Shown piece after piece: positions 28,714-36,086 of a DNA stretch of 64,000 nucleotides (its first letter is position 1; each line of letters begins with the position of its first letter). The position numbers and the translations under genes are program-made. The notes beneath the pieces were generated by a model that was given only the letters and a program-made list of their open reading frames with translations, ran no database searches and was not told the DNA's origin. The stretch is from Rhizobium oryzicola (lineage in GTDB: Bacteria > Pseudomonadota > Alphaproteobacteria > Rhizobiales > Rhizobiaceae), in the NCBI RefSeq assembly GCF_030504645.1, contig NZ_JAUKWQ010000002.1, positions 1-64,000 of the forward strand, given 5' to 3'.

Positions 28714-29961
28714 TTGTCTCAAGTTATATTTGTCGGCCGCGAGGCCGGACAGGAAACTCGCGTCTCTGCATCGGCGGAGACAGTAAAACGGCTGAAAGGG
28801 CTCGGCTTCGATGTGATCGTGGAGGCCGGTGCCGGTCTCAAGTCCGGTGTTCCAGACAGTGAATTTTCCAGCGCGGGCGCCGAGATTGGTTCCGCCGCGG
28901 ATATCTCCAAGGCCGATGTCGTGCTGCTGGTCAATCGGCCCCTGGACACGCTGATTCCGCATTTCAAGCGGGGGGCCCTGTTGCTGGCGGTGATGAACCC
29001 CTACGATGCCGCAGCGTCGCTTAACCTGCTGGCTGATCAGGGCGTTACGGCGCTTTCGATGGAATTGATGCCGCGAATCACCCGTGCGCAATCCATGGAC
29101 GTCTTGTCCAGCCAGGCAAACCTTGCGGGCTATCGCGCGGTGATCGATGCGACGCATGAATATGGCAAGGCCATGCCGATGATGATGACGGCGGCCGGTA
29201 CTGTGCCCGCCGCCAAGGTGTTCGTCATGGGTGCGGGCGTTGCAGGTCTGCAGGCGATCGCGACGGCACGCCGCCTGGGCGCCGTGGTTTCCGCGACCGA
29301 CGTGCGGCCCGCCGCCAAGGAACAGGTAGCATCCCTCGGTGGCAAGTTCATCGCCGTCGAGGATGAGGAATTCCGCGCAGCCGAGACAGCCGCCGGGTAC
29401 GCTAAGCCGATGTCCGAAGCCTACCAGCAGAAGCAGGCGGCACTGGTGGCCGATCATATTGCCAAGCAGGATATCATCATCACCACAGCGCTCATCCCGG
29501 GTCGTGCGGCACCCCGCCTTGTGACACGAGCGATGCTAGCCAGCATGAAGCCGGGCTCGGTCGCCGTCGATCTCGCCGTGGAGCGCGGCGGCAATATCGA
29601 AGGTTCGAAGGCGGGTGAAATCGTTGATGTGGAGGGTGTGCGGGTCATCGGCTACGCGAATGTCCCTGGCCGTGTCGCAGCTTCCGCGTCCGCTCTCTAT
29701 GCGCGCAATCTTTATGCTTTCCTTGAAACTTTGGTCGACAAGGCTGCAAAAGAGGTGCGGGTCAACCCGGAGGATGAACTCGTCAAGGCGACCATGCTGA
29801 CCCATGCGGGGGCTGTCGTGCATCCGAATTTCGCGGCCGCTGCGGAGGCTGCTCGTTCGGCTGCGCCGCAGCCGTTGGATAAGGCGGTATCGGCGAAAGC
29901 TGCCAAACCGCGCGCCAAGAAAAAGACCGACGGAAGCCCAGAGAAGAAAGAGGAGCTTTGA
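28714..29961 (+). CDS. pntAA: NAD(P) transhydrogenase alpha subunit part 1 (PntAA), NAD(H)-binding
   Basis: A 415-residue soluble domain I of the proton-translocating transhydrogenase, which drives hydride transfer from NADH to NADP+ with the proton gradient. The NAD(H)-binding Rossmann fold is visible at KVFVMGAGVAGLQAIATARRLGAVVSATDVR. The tail is Ala/Lys-rich. The start is the TTG at 28714, with GGAGGA seven bases upstream; the longer frame from 28678 has no such signal. It is split from the membrane part, as in Rhodospirillum and rhizobia, and overlaps pntAB by one base. Confidence 0.93.
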   Translation: MSQVIFVGREAGQETRVSASAETVKRLKGLGFDVIVEAGAGLKSGVPDSEFSSAGAEIGSAADISKADVVLLVNRPLDTLIPHFKRGALLLAVMNPYDAAASLNLLADQGVTALSMELMPRITRAQSMDVLSSQANLAGYRAVIDATHEYGKAMPMMMTAAGTVPAAKVFVMGAGVAGLQAIATARRLGAVVSATDVRPAAKEQVASLGGKFIAVEDEEFRAAETAAGYAKPMSEAYQQKQAALVADHIAKQDIIITTALIPGRAAPRLVTRAMLASMKPGSVAVDLAVERGGNIEGSKAGEIVDVEGVRVIGYANVPGRVAASASALYARNLYAFLETLVDKAAKEVRVNPEDELVKATMLTHAGAVVHPNFAAAAEAARSAAPQPLDKAVSAKAAKPRAKKKTDGSPEKKEEL

Positions 29962-30371
29962 TGGCGGGCGAAACCATGAACAATGCGCTTGAAGCTCTTG
30001 ATAAGGCCGTTGCGGCCGTGAAGCTGGCAGCAGAACAGGCACCGGACGCGGTTGGTGCAGCAGCGCACGGCGTCTCCGGCGGTGCGATCGATCCTTTCGT
30101 CTTCCGTCTCGCGATCTTCGTTCTTTCGATCTTTGTCGGCTACTACGTCGTCTGGTCTGTGACGCCGGCGTTGCATACGCCTTTGATGGCTGTAACCAAC
30201 GCCATCTCCTCCGTTATTGTCGTGGGTGCGTTGCTGGCCGTGGGCGTTTCGCTCAGCGGCTTTGCCACCGGCTTCGGCTTCGTGGCACTGGTGCTCGTCT
30301 CCGTGAACATCTTCGGAGGCTTCCTGGTCACCAGCCGCATGCTCGCCATGTACAAGAAAAAAGATCGCTGA
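29961..30371 (+). CDS. pntAB: NAD(P) transhydrogenase alpha subunit part 2 (PntAB), membrane
   Basis: A 136-residue membrane part with four helices (about residues 45-125) after a 35-residue amphipathic segment. It forms the proton pathway with the PntB membrane domain. Its ATG overlaps the TGA of pntAA (TGATG), with AGGAG upstream, so translation is coupled. Confidence 0.92.
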   Translation: MAGETMNNALEALDKAVAAVKLAAEQAPDAVGAAAHGVSGGAIDPFVFRLAIFVLSIFVGYYVVWSVTPALHTPLMAVTNAISSVIVVGALLAVGVSLSGFATGFGFVALVLVSVNIFGGFLVTSRMLAMYKKKDR

Positions 30372-30381
30372 GGCTGCATCC

Positions 30382-31782
30382 ATGTCCCAGAATATCGCAG
30401 CCTTTCTCTACCTCGTCTCCGGCGTGCTGTTCATCATGGCGTTGCGTGGTCTTTCCCATCCTTCCACTAGCCGCACGGGCAATATCTACGGCATGGTCGG
30501 CATGGCGATTGCGATCGTCACGACCCTGCTGCTGGCAACGCCCAATTTCGGCGGTCTGGTGCTGATCGTGCTGGCGCTCGCCATCGGTGGCGGCGCAGGC
30601 GCCTATATCGCCCGCACGATTCCCATGACGGCCATGCCGCAGCTCGTTGCCGGCTTCCACTCGCTGGTTGGCCTTGCCGCCGTCATGGTTGCGGCTGCCG
30701 CCCTTTACTCCCCGGTGTCCTTCGGCATTGGAGCGCCGGGTTCGATCCACGGTCAGGCGCTGATCGAAATGGCTCTGGGTGCGGCCATCGGTGCCATCAC
30801 CTTTACCGGCTCCATCATTGCCTTTCTGAAGCTGGACGGGCGCATGTCCGGCAAGCCGATCCTGCTGCCTTATCGGCATGCCATCAATATCGCGCTGCTG
30901 GTGCTCACGGTGATTTTCATCGTGAACCTCGCCACCAGCGAAAGCCATGTGGCCTTCTGGCTGGTGGTGATTTTTGCGCTGGCGCTTGGCGTCCTCATCA
31001 TCGTGCCGATCGGCGGCGCCGACATGCCGGTCGTCGTCTCGATGCTGAATTCCTATTCGGGCTGGGCAGCTGCCGGTATCGGCTTCACGCTCGGCAATCT
31101 GGCGCTCATCATTACCGGCGCACTCGTAGGCTCGTCCGGCGCGATCCTGTCCTACATCATGTGCAAGGGCATGAACCGCTCCTTCATCTCCGTCATTCTG
31201 GGCGGCTTTGGCGGTGAAACCGCCAGTGCTGCCACGGATGATGGCGTGCAGCGCACCGTCAAGCAGGGGTCTGCTGACGACGCAGCCTTCCTGATGCAGA
31301 ATGCGTCTAAGGTGATCATTGTCCCTGGTTACGGCATGGCGGTTGCACAGGCACAGCATGCGCTGCGTGAGCTTGCCGATACGCTGAAGGAGCATGGCGT
31401 CGAGGTGAAGTACGCCATCCATCCGGTCGCAGGCCGCATGCCAGGACATATGAACGTTCTGCTGGCCGAAGCCAATGTGCCCTATGACGAAGTCTTCGAG
31501 CTGGAAGATATCAATGCCGAATTCGCGCAGGCCGATGTGGCCTATGTGATTGGCGCAAACGATGTCACCAATCCCGCTGCTCGTGACGATAAGTCGTCGC
31601 CGATCTATGGCATGCCGATCCTGGATGTCGACAAGGCCAAGACCTGCCTGTTCGTCAAACGCTCGCTCGGCTCTGGCTATGCCGGGATCGACAATACGCT
31701 GTTCTACAAGGACGGTACGATGATGCTGCTGGGCGATGCCAAGAAGATGACGGAAGATATCGTCAAGGCAATGAAGGCTTGA
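30382..31782 (+). CDS. pntB: NAD(P) transhydrogenase beta subunit (PntB)
   Basis: A 466-residue protein. Residues about 1-260 form eight to nine membrane helices of domain II; residues about 290-466 form the NADP(H)-binding domain III, with VIIVPGYGMAVAQAQHAL and HPVAGRMPGHMNVLLAEANVPYDEVFELEDINAEF as conserved motifs. It starts ten bases after pntAB and ends the operon at a strong terminator. With PntAA and PntAB it makes the complete enzyme. Confidence 0.95.
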   Translation: MSQNIAAFLYLVSGVLFIMALRGLSHPSTSRTGNIYGMVGMAIAIVTTLLLATPNFGGLVLIVLALAIGGGAGAYIARTIPMTAMPQLVAGFHSLVGLAAVMVAAAALYSPVSFGIGAPGSIHGQALIEMALGAAIGAITFTGSIIAFLKLDGRMSGKPILLPYRHAINIALLVLTVIFIVNLATSESHVAFWLVVIFALALGVLIIVPIGGADMPVVVSMLNSYSGWAAAGIGFTLGNLALIITGALVGSSGAILSYIMCKGMNRSFISVILGGFGGETASAATDDGVQRTVKQGSADDAAFLMQNASKVIIVPGYGMAVAQAQHALRELADTLKEHGVEVKYAIHPVAGRMPGHMNVLLAEANVPYDEVFELEDINAEFAQADVAYVIGANDVTNPAARDDKSSPIYGMPILDVDKAKTCLFVKRSLGSGYAGIDNTLFYKDGTMMLLGDAKKMTEDIVKAMKA

Positions 31783-31799
31783 ACCCTTTCAACGGCAAC

Positions 31800-31829
31800 A
31801 AAAAACCCGGCCTTGAAGCCGGGTTTTTT
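31800..31829. terminator. Bidirectional terminator between pntB and the TPR lipoprotein gene
   Basis: AAAAAACCCGGC and GCCGGGTTTTTT form a 12-pair stem around CTTGAA, with A- and T-tracts on either side. It serves both convergent genes. Confidence 0.88.
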
Positions 31830-31849
31830 CATGGGAGAATTCCGCTGGA

Positions 31850-32749
31850 TCAGCCGTCGGTGGCGGCGCCACGGGTGCGCGCCAGGCCATCCTGCGCCGG
31901 CTGGTAGCGTGGGTCGAGGCGTGCGGCATGGTTATAGGCCTTGGCCGCCTTATCTTTTTCGCCACGTCGTTCGTAGACGAGCGCCTGGTTTGCCCAGGAC
32001 TCCGCCAGCTTGTCGTTGAGGTCAATCGCGTGGTTGAAGTCGGCGAAAGCGTTTTCGTCGTCATTCAGGGCGAGATAAGAGATGCCGCGACCGTTATAGG
32101 GCTCCGGCGAACTCGGCGACAGCGAGATCGCCTTGGAGAAGTCCTCGATCGCCTGAGCATGCTGGTTGCGCAGCTGGTAGATCAGGCCGCGTCCGTGCCA
32201 TGCACGGCCATCGGTGGTTTCCGCCTGGATCGCCCGGTTGAAGTCGTTGAAGGCTTCGTTGGTGCGGCCAGCCTGGCGGTAGATGTTGCCGCGTCCGATG
32301 AGGGCGACGTCGTAGTTCGGGTTGATCTGCAGGGCCGCGTTGTAGTCGTTTACGGCTTCAGCCGGCTTGCCCATGTTGCGATAGACGAGCGCGCGGTTCG
32401 CATAGGCTTGATAGAAGCGCGGATTGATCTGCAGAGCACGGTTGAAATCATCGAGTGCGCGGCGGAACTCACCGGCGCGACCATAGGCAGTGCCGCGTAC
32501 GTTGTAAGCGTCCGGATCCTGCGGGTTGGACTGAATCACGGCCGACAGCGATGCGATGTTCTCTTCCGATCCTTGCGCCCGGTCGAGGCGGATCATGTCG
32601 CTCGTGTTGCTGGTCTGGCATCCAGCCAGCAGGGCCCCTGCCATAATCAAGGTTGCACCGGACAGCGCAGCCCGCATGCGGGGAAGGCGTGTAGCGGTTG
32701 CAGCAGTAAGGCTTGTCGCTTTCAAAACAACGGCACTCTTGGCAGCCAT
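31850..32749 (-). CDS. TPR-repeat lipoprotein (NlpI-like)
   Basis: A 299-residue exported lipoprotein. The signal peptide ends with the lipobox LLAGC, Cys44, so it is anchored at the periplasmic face. About six tetratricopeptide repeats follow (for example DAYNVRGTAYGRAGEFRRALDDFNRAL, then AYANRALVYRNMGKPAEAVNDYNAAL, ALIGRGNIYRQAGRTNEAFNDFNRAI). Such proteins act as scaffolds for cell-wall or protease complexes, as NlpI does. The start at 32749 gives an unusually long N-region (43 residues); an internal ATG at 32677 would be more typical, but no ribosome binding site precedes it. Confidence 0.85.
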   Translation of the reverse strand: MAAKSAVVLKATSLTAATATRLPRMRAALSGATLIMAGALLAGCQTSNTSDMIRLDRAQGSEENIASLSAVIQSNPQDPDAYNVRGTAYGRAGEFRRALDDFNRALQINPRFYQAYANRALVYRNMGKPAEAVNDYNAALQINPNYDVALIGRGNIYRQAGRTNEAFNDFNRAIQAETTDGRAWHGRGLIYQLRNQHAQAIEDFSKAISLSPSSPEPYNGRGISYLALNDDENAFADFNHAIDLNDKLAESWANQALVYERRGEKDKAAKAYNHAARLDPRYQPAQDGLARTRGAATDG

Positions 32750-32801
32750 CAGGCGCAGGTCCTCGTGTCAGAGCTCGGAAACTGGGCGAACCAGAAAACT
32801 A

Positions 32802-32834
32802 AAAAAAGCGGTGGCGCCTTATATCGCCCCCGCC
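32802..32834 (-). terminator. Terminator after rpsU
   Basis: On the minus strand GCGGGGGCG pairs with CGCCACCGC (one mismatch) around ATATAAGG, followed by TTTTTTT. It ends the rpsU transcript. Confidence 0.8.
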
Positions 32835-32869
32835 TTCCAATCACGAAAAAACGTCGAAAAAGCGACCGA

Positions 32870-33103
32870 TTAACGGCTCGCGCCCGTGCGGCCGGCGGAA
32901 ACGAGGCCTTCGCGCTGTGCACGCTTACGAGCCAGCTTGCGAACGCGGCGAACAGCTTCCGCCTTTTCGCGAGCGCGCTTCTGCGACGGCTTTTCGTAGT
33001 AGTCGCGCATCTTCATTTCGCGGAAAATACCTTCGCGCTGCATCTTCTTCTTGAGAGCGCGGAGAGCCTGATCGACGTTATTGTCGCGGACAAGTACCTG
33101 CAC
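32870..33103 (-). CDS. rpsU: 30S ribosomal protein S21
   Basis: A 77-residue basic protein of the bacterial S21 family: [30 protein letters not shown] is the diagnostic N-terminus, followed by [19 protein letters not shown]. It binds the 30S subunit near the 3' end of 16S rRNA and helps initiation. It begins with GTG at 33103 (weak AAAGGA upstream), a start that must be read right for the family N-terminus. Divergent from the MDR gene. Confidence 0.95.
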   Translation of the reverse strand: MQVLVRDNNVDQALRALKKKMQREGIFREMKMRDYYEKPSQKRAREKAEAVRRVRKLARKRAQREGLVSAGRTGASR

Positions 33104-33380
33104 GTGAATCCCGTTCCTTTGGTTTTTGAGTTAAACGCCCTGAAACTGCGCAGCGGTCAGAGCGATATAATACTACTGCCCGGCTTTTGGCCGTGCGATT
33201 GGGGAACGCAGATAGCAGAAGGCTGTTGCAAAGTCTAGCGGGACTCTGGCCCGTCTTCTCAAAAAACCCCGCAATTCCCATGCGAGTTTACAGCAGCGGT
33301 GCAAACCGGGTTTTCAATGGCAGATTGCGCGACATATGTTCCCCGTACCACTGCCTATTCATACTCAAAGGAGAACTTTG

Positions 33381-34358
33381 ATGCGAGCGATTTCCTACTC
33401 TCAATTTGGCAAACCATCCGATGTCGTCCGTGTGCTTGATGTGCCGACGCCTGTACCTGGGCCGGGTGAGGTGCTCTTGCGAATGCACATGGCGCCGATT
33501 CACAATCATGATCTGCTGACAGTCGAGGGGCGCTATGGCTACAAGCCCGCTTTGCCGGCGCTTGGGGGAAGCGAGGGTGTTGGTACGGTCGAGGTTCTGG
33601 GCGAGGGCGTGAGCAGCGTTCAGCCGGGACAGCGTGTGGCGGCCAGCGGGCTCAAGGGGGCCTGGGCGGAATTTGCCATTGCCCGGGCCGCTTCAGTGGT
33701 TCCCCTGCCGGATGCCGTTCCTGACGAGGTTGGCGCTCAGCTGATTGCCATGCCGCTCAGTGCCCTGACGCTTCTGGAGTTTGCCGAAGCCAAGCAGGGG
33801 CAGTGGCTTATACAGAATGCGGCCACGGGCGCTGTCGCCAAGGTCGTATCCCAGTTGGCGAAGTTTCGCGGCATCCATGTGATCAATCTCGTGCGTCGCG
33901 CCGAAGCGGTGGCGGAGCTTGAGGTTCTCGGAATCGGTCAGACGGTCTCCACCGCCGAAGATGGCTGGAAGGAAAAAGTGCGTGCGCTGACCGGAGGGCA
34001 GGGCATTTCCGTCGCGGTCGATAGTGTTGGCGGCAAGGCCTCCGGCGATCTCCTGTCGCTTCTGGGTGAAAATGGTTTGCTGGTGTCCTTCGGACTGATG
34101 TCCGGTGAGCCGATGCAGATTTCTTCCGGCGATCTGATTTTCAAGCAGGCGACCGTCAAAGGCTTCTGGCTGGGCAAGCTGATGGAAACGATGCCGCGCG
34201 AACAGGTTGGCCGTTTGATTGGGGAACTGGTCAAGCGTGCGGCATCCGGTGAGTTGGTGTTGCAGGTGGATGGCATCTATCCGCTTGCCGAGGGTTCCAA
34301 GGCTCTCGCGGCTGCCGCAGAGGGCGGTCGCCAGGGCAAGGTGCTGATCCAGCTCTAA
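33381..34358 (+). CDS. Zinc-type MDR oxidoreductase (alcohol dehydrogenase/quinone reductase superfamily)
   Basis: A 325-residue medium-chain dehydrogenase/reductase. GroES-like fold at residues about 1-120 (GPGEVLLRMHMAPIHNHDLL, LPALGGSEGVGTVEVLG), then a Rossmann domain with QNAATGAVAKVVSQLAKFRG. There are no obvious zinc-ligand cysteines, so it is closer to the quinone-oxidoreductase/enoyl-reductase branch that uses NADPH. The start is the ATG 33381 with AAAGGAG upstream; a frame from 33336 is not supported. Substrate unknown. Confidence 0.88.
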   Translation: MRAISYSQFGKPSDVVRVLDVPTPVPGPGEVLLRMHMAPIHNHDLLTVEGRYGYKPALPALGGSEGVGTVEVLGEGVSSVQPGQRVAASGLKGAWAEFAIARAASVVPLPDAVPDEVGAQLIAMPLSALTLLEFAEAKQGQWLIQNAATGAVAKVVSQLAKFRGIHVINLVRRAEAVAELEVLGIGQTVSTAEDGWKEKVRALTGGQGISVAVDSVGGKASGDLLSLLGENGLLVSFGLMSGEPMQISSGDLIFKQATVKGFWLGKLMETMPREQVGRLIGELVKRAASGELVLQVDGIYPLAEGSKALAAAAEGGRQGKVLIQL

Positions 34359-34401
34359 ACGATACCGATAATTTTGCCGGTGTCGAAAGCAAGAAGCGAA
34401 T

Positions 34402-34427
34402 GCGTCGCAAAGCAGCCATTGCGACGC
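34402..34427 (+). promoter_or_regulatory. Nine-base inverted repeat in the leader of soxB
   Basis: GCGTCGCAA (34402-34410) and TTGCGACGC (34419-34427) are exact inverse copies around an 8-base spacer, 65 bases before the soxB ATG. Two TTGCGATT-like copies follow directly. It may be an operator for a sarcosine-responsive regulator or a stem in the leader. Confidence 0.5.
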
Positions 34428-34492
34428 CTTGCGATTTGCGATTTGTATGGCTCCACGACAGGCTATTTCGCCTCAAGGAGCTAAAGGCAGAT

Positions 34493-35746
34493 ATGCGCAA
34501 ATATTCGGTCTTTGCGGTGGCCCGAGAGGCCATGCGCAGCCACAAGGGCTGGGAGCAGCAATGGACTTCCCCCGAACCGCGGTCTTCTTATGATGTCATC
34601 ATCATTGGCGGCGGCGGCCATGGACTGGGTGCTGCCTATTATCTGGCAAAAGAGCACGGCATCACCAATGTGGCGGTGATCGAAAAGGGATGGCTGGGTG
34701 GTGGCAATACGGGCCGCAACACCACCATCATTCGCTCCAACTATCTCTATGAAGAGAGCATGGACATTTACGAGCATTCCCTGAAGCTGTGGGAAGGCTT
34801 GAGCCAGGATCTCAACTACAATGTCATGTATTCGCCGCGCGGCGTGATGATGCTGTCGCACAATACGCACGACATGCAGAGCTTCAAGCGGCACATCAAT
34901 GCCAACCGGCTGTATGGAATCGACAATGAGTGGCTGACGCCGGAAGAGGCGAAGAAGTTCTGTCCGCCGCTCGATATCTCCAAGACGGCGCGTTATCCCA
35001 TCAATGGTGCGGCGCTGCAAAAACGCGGCGGCACGGCGCGACATGATGCGGTGGCATGGGGCTATGCCCGTGCGGCATCCGATCGCGGCGTCCACATCAT
35101 CCAGAACACCGAAGTCACGGGCATTCGCCGTGGTCCGAATGGTGAAGTCACCGGCATCGAGACCAATCGTGGTTTCATTGGCGCCAAGAAGATCGGCGTT
35201 TCCGCAGCTGGCCATTCCTCGGTGGTCATGCAGATGGCAGATGTTCGTGTGCCGCTGACCAGCAACCCGCTGCAAGCGCTGGTGTCGGAGCCTTTGAAGC
35301 CGATTTTCCCCTGTGTGGTCATGTCCAACACGGTGCATGCCTATATCTCGCAGTCGGACAAGGGCGAGCTGGTGATTGGTGCGGGCACGGACCAGTATCA
35401 TTCCTACTCGCAGACCGGCGGTCTGCAGATCATCACCCATACGCTGGATGCGATCTGCGAACTCTTCCCGATCTTCCGCCGTGTGAAGATGATGCGCCAG
35501 TGGGGCGGCATCACCGACAACACACCGGATCGCTCCGCCATCCAGAGCGTGACGCCGGTGCCGAACCTGTTCGTCAATTGCGGCTGGGGCACGGGCGGTT
35601 TCAAGGCAACGCCAGGTTCCGCCAACCTGTTTGCCTGGCTGATTGCCAAGGGCGAGCCGCACCGGCTGGCGCAAGGCCTGACGCTCGACCGCTTCCGCAC
35701 CGGACGCCTGATCGACGAAGCGGCGGCTGCCGCCGTCGCGCACTAA
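34493..35746 (+). CDS. soxB: Sarcosine oxidase beta subunit
   Basis: A 417-residue flavoprotein subunit that dehydrogenates sarcosine to glycine and formaldehyde equivalent. The FAD-binding GGGGHGLGAAYYLAK is near residues 40-53. His184 in GGTARHDAVAWG corresponds to the histidine that carries the covalent FMN shared with the alpha subunit. The length of 417 residues suits the family. AAGGAG lies upstream of the ATG 34493. It starts a four-gene operon soxB, soxD, soxA, soxG. Confidence 0.95.
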   Translation: MRKYSVFAVAREAMRSHKGWEQQWTSPEPRSSYDVIIIGGGGHGLGAAYYLAKEHGITNVAVIEKGWLGGGNTGRNTTIIRSNYLYEESMDIYEHSLKLWEGLSQDLNYNVMYSPRGVMMLSHNTHDMQSFKRHINANRLYGIDNEWLTPEEAKKFCPPLDISKTARYPINGAALQKRGGTARHDAVAWGYARAASDRGVHIIQNTEVTGIRRGPNGEVTGIETNRGFIGAKKIGVSAAGHSSVVMQMADVRVPLTSNPLQALVSEPLKPIFPCVVMSNTVHAYISQSDKGELVIGAGTDQYHSYSQTGGLQIITHTLDAICELFPIFRRVKMMRQWGGITDNTPDRSAIQSVTPVPNLFVNCGWGTGGFKATPGSANLFAWLIAKGEPHRLAQGLTLDRFRTGRLIDEAAAAAVAH

Positions 35747-35759
35747 GAAGGGGAAACCG

Positions 35760-36086
35760 ATGCTTCTGATCCATTGCCCCTATTGCCGTGACGACCGATC
35801 CGAACTGGAGTTCCGCTGGGCGGGCGAGGCACATATTGCCCGCCCCGAGCAGATCTCCGAGATTTCGGACGAGGCTTTTTCCGAGTATTTTTTCATGCGT
35901 GACAATACCAAGGGTATTGCCTGGGAGCGTTGGCGCCACATTCATGGCTGTGGACGCTTTTTCAATGCCATCCGCGACACCGTCAGCGATAAATTCCTGT
36001 TGACCTACAAGGCCGGACTGCCGCGCCAGCCGGTGCCGGGAACAGAAACAGCAGGCGTTGAGACGGTTGAAGGAGGTGCTGCATGA
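35760..36086 (+). CDS. soxD: Sarcosine oxidase delta subunit
   Basis: A 108-residue small subunit. Cys6, Cys9, His60 and Cys64 (HCPYCRDD, WRHIHGCG) are the expected zinc ligands. It binds the alpha and beta subunits. It begins 13 bases after soxB and overlaps soxA by four bases. Confidence 0.94.
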   Translation: MLLIHCPYCRDDRSELEFRWAGEAHIARPEQISEISDEAFSEYFFMRDNTKGIAWERWRHIHGCGRFFNAIRDTVSDKFLLTYKAGLPRQPVPGTETAGVETVEGGAA

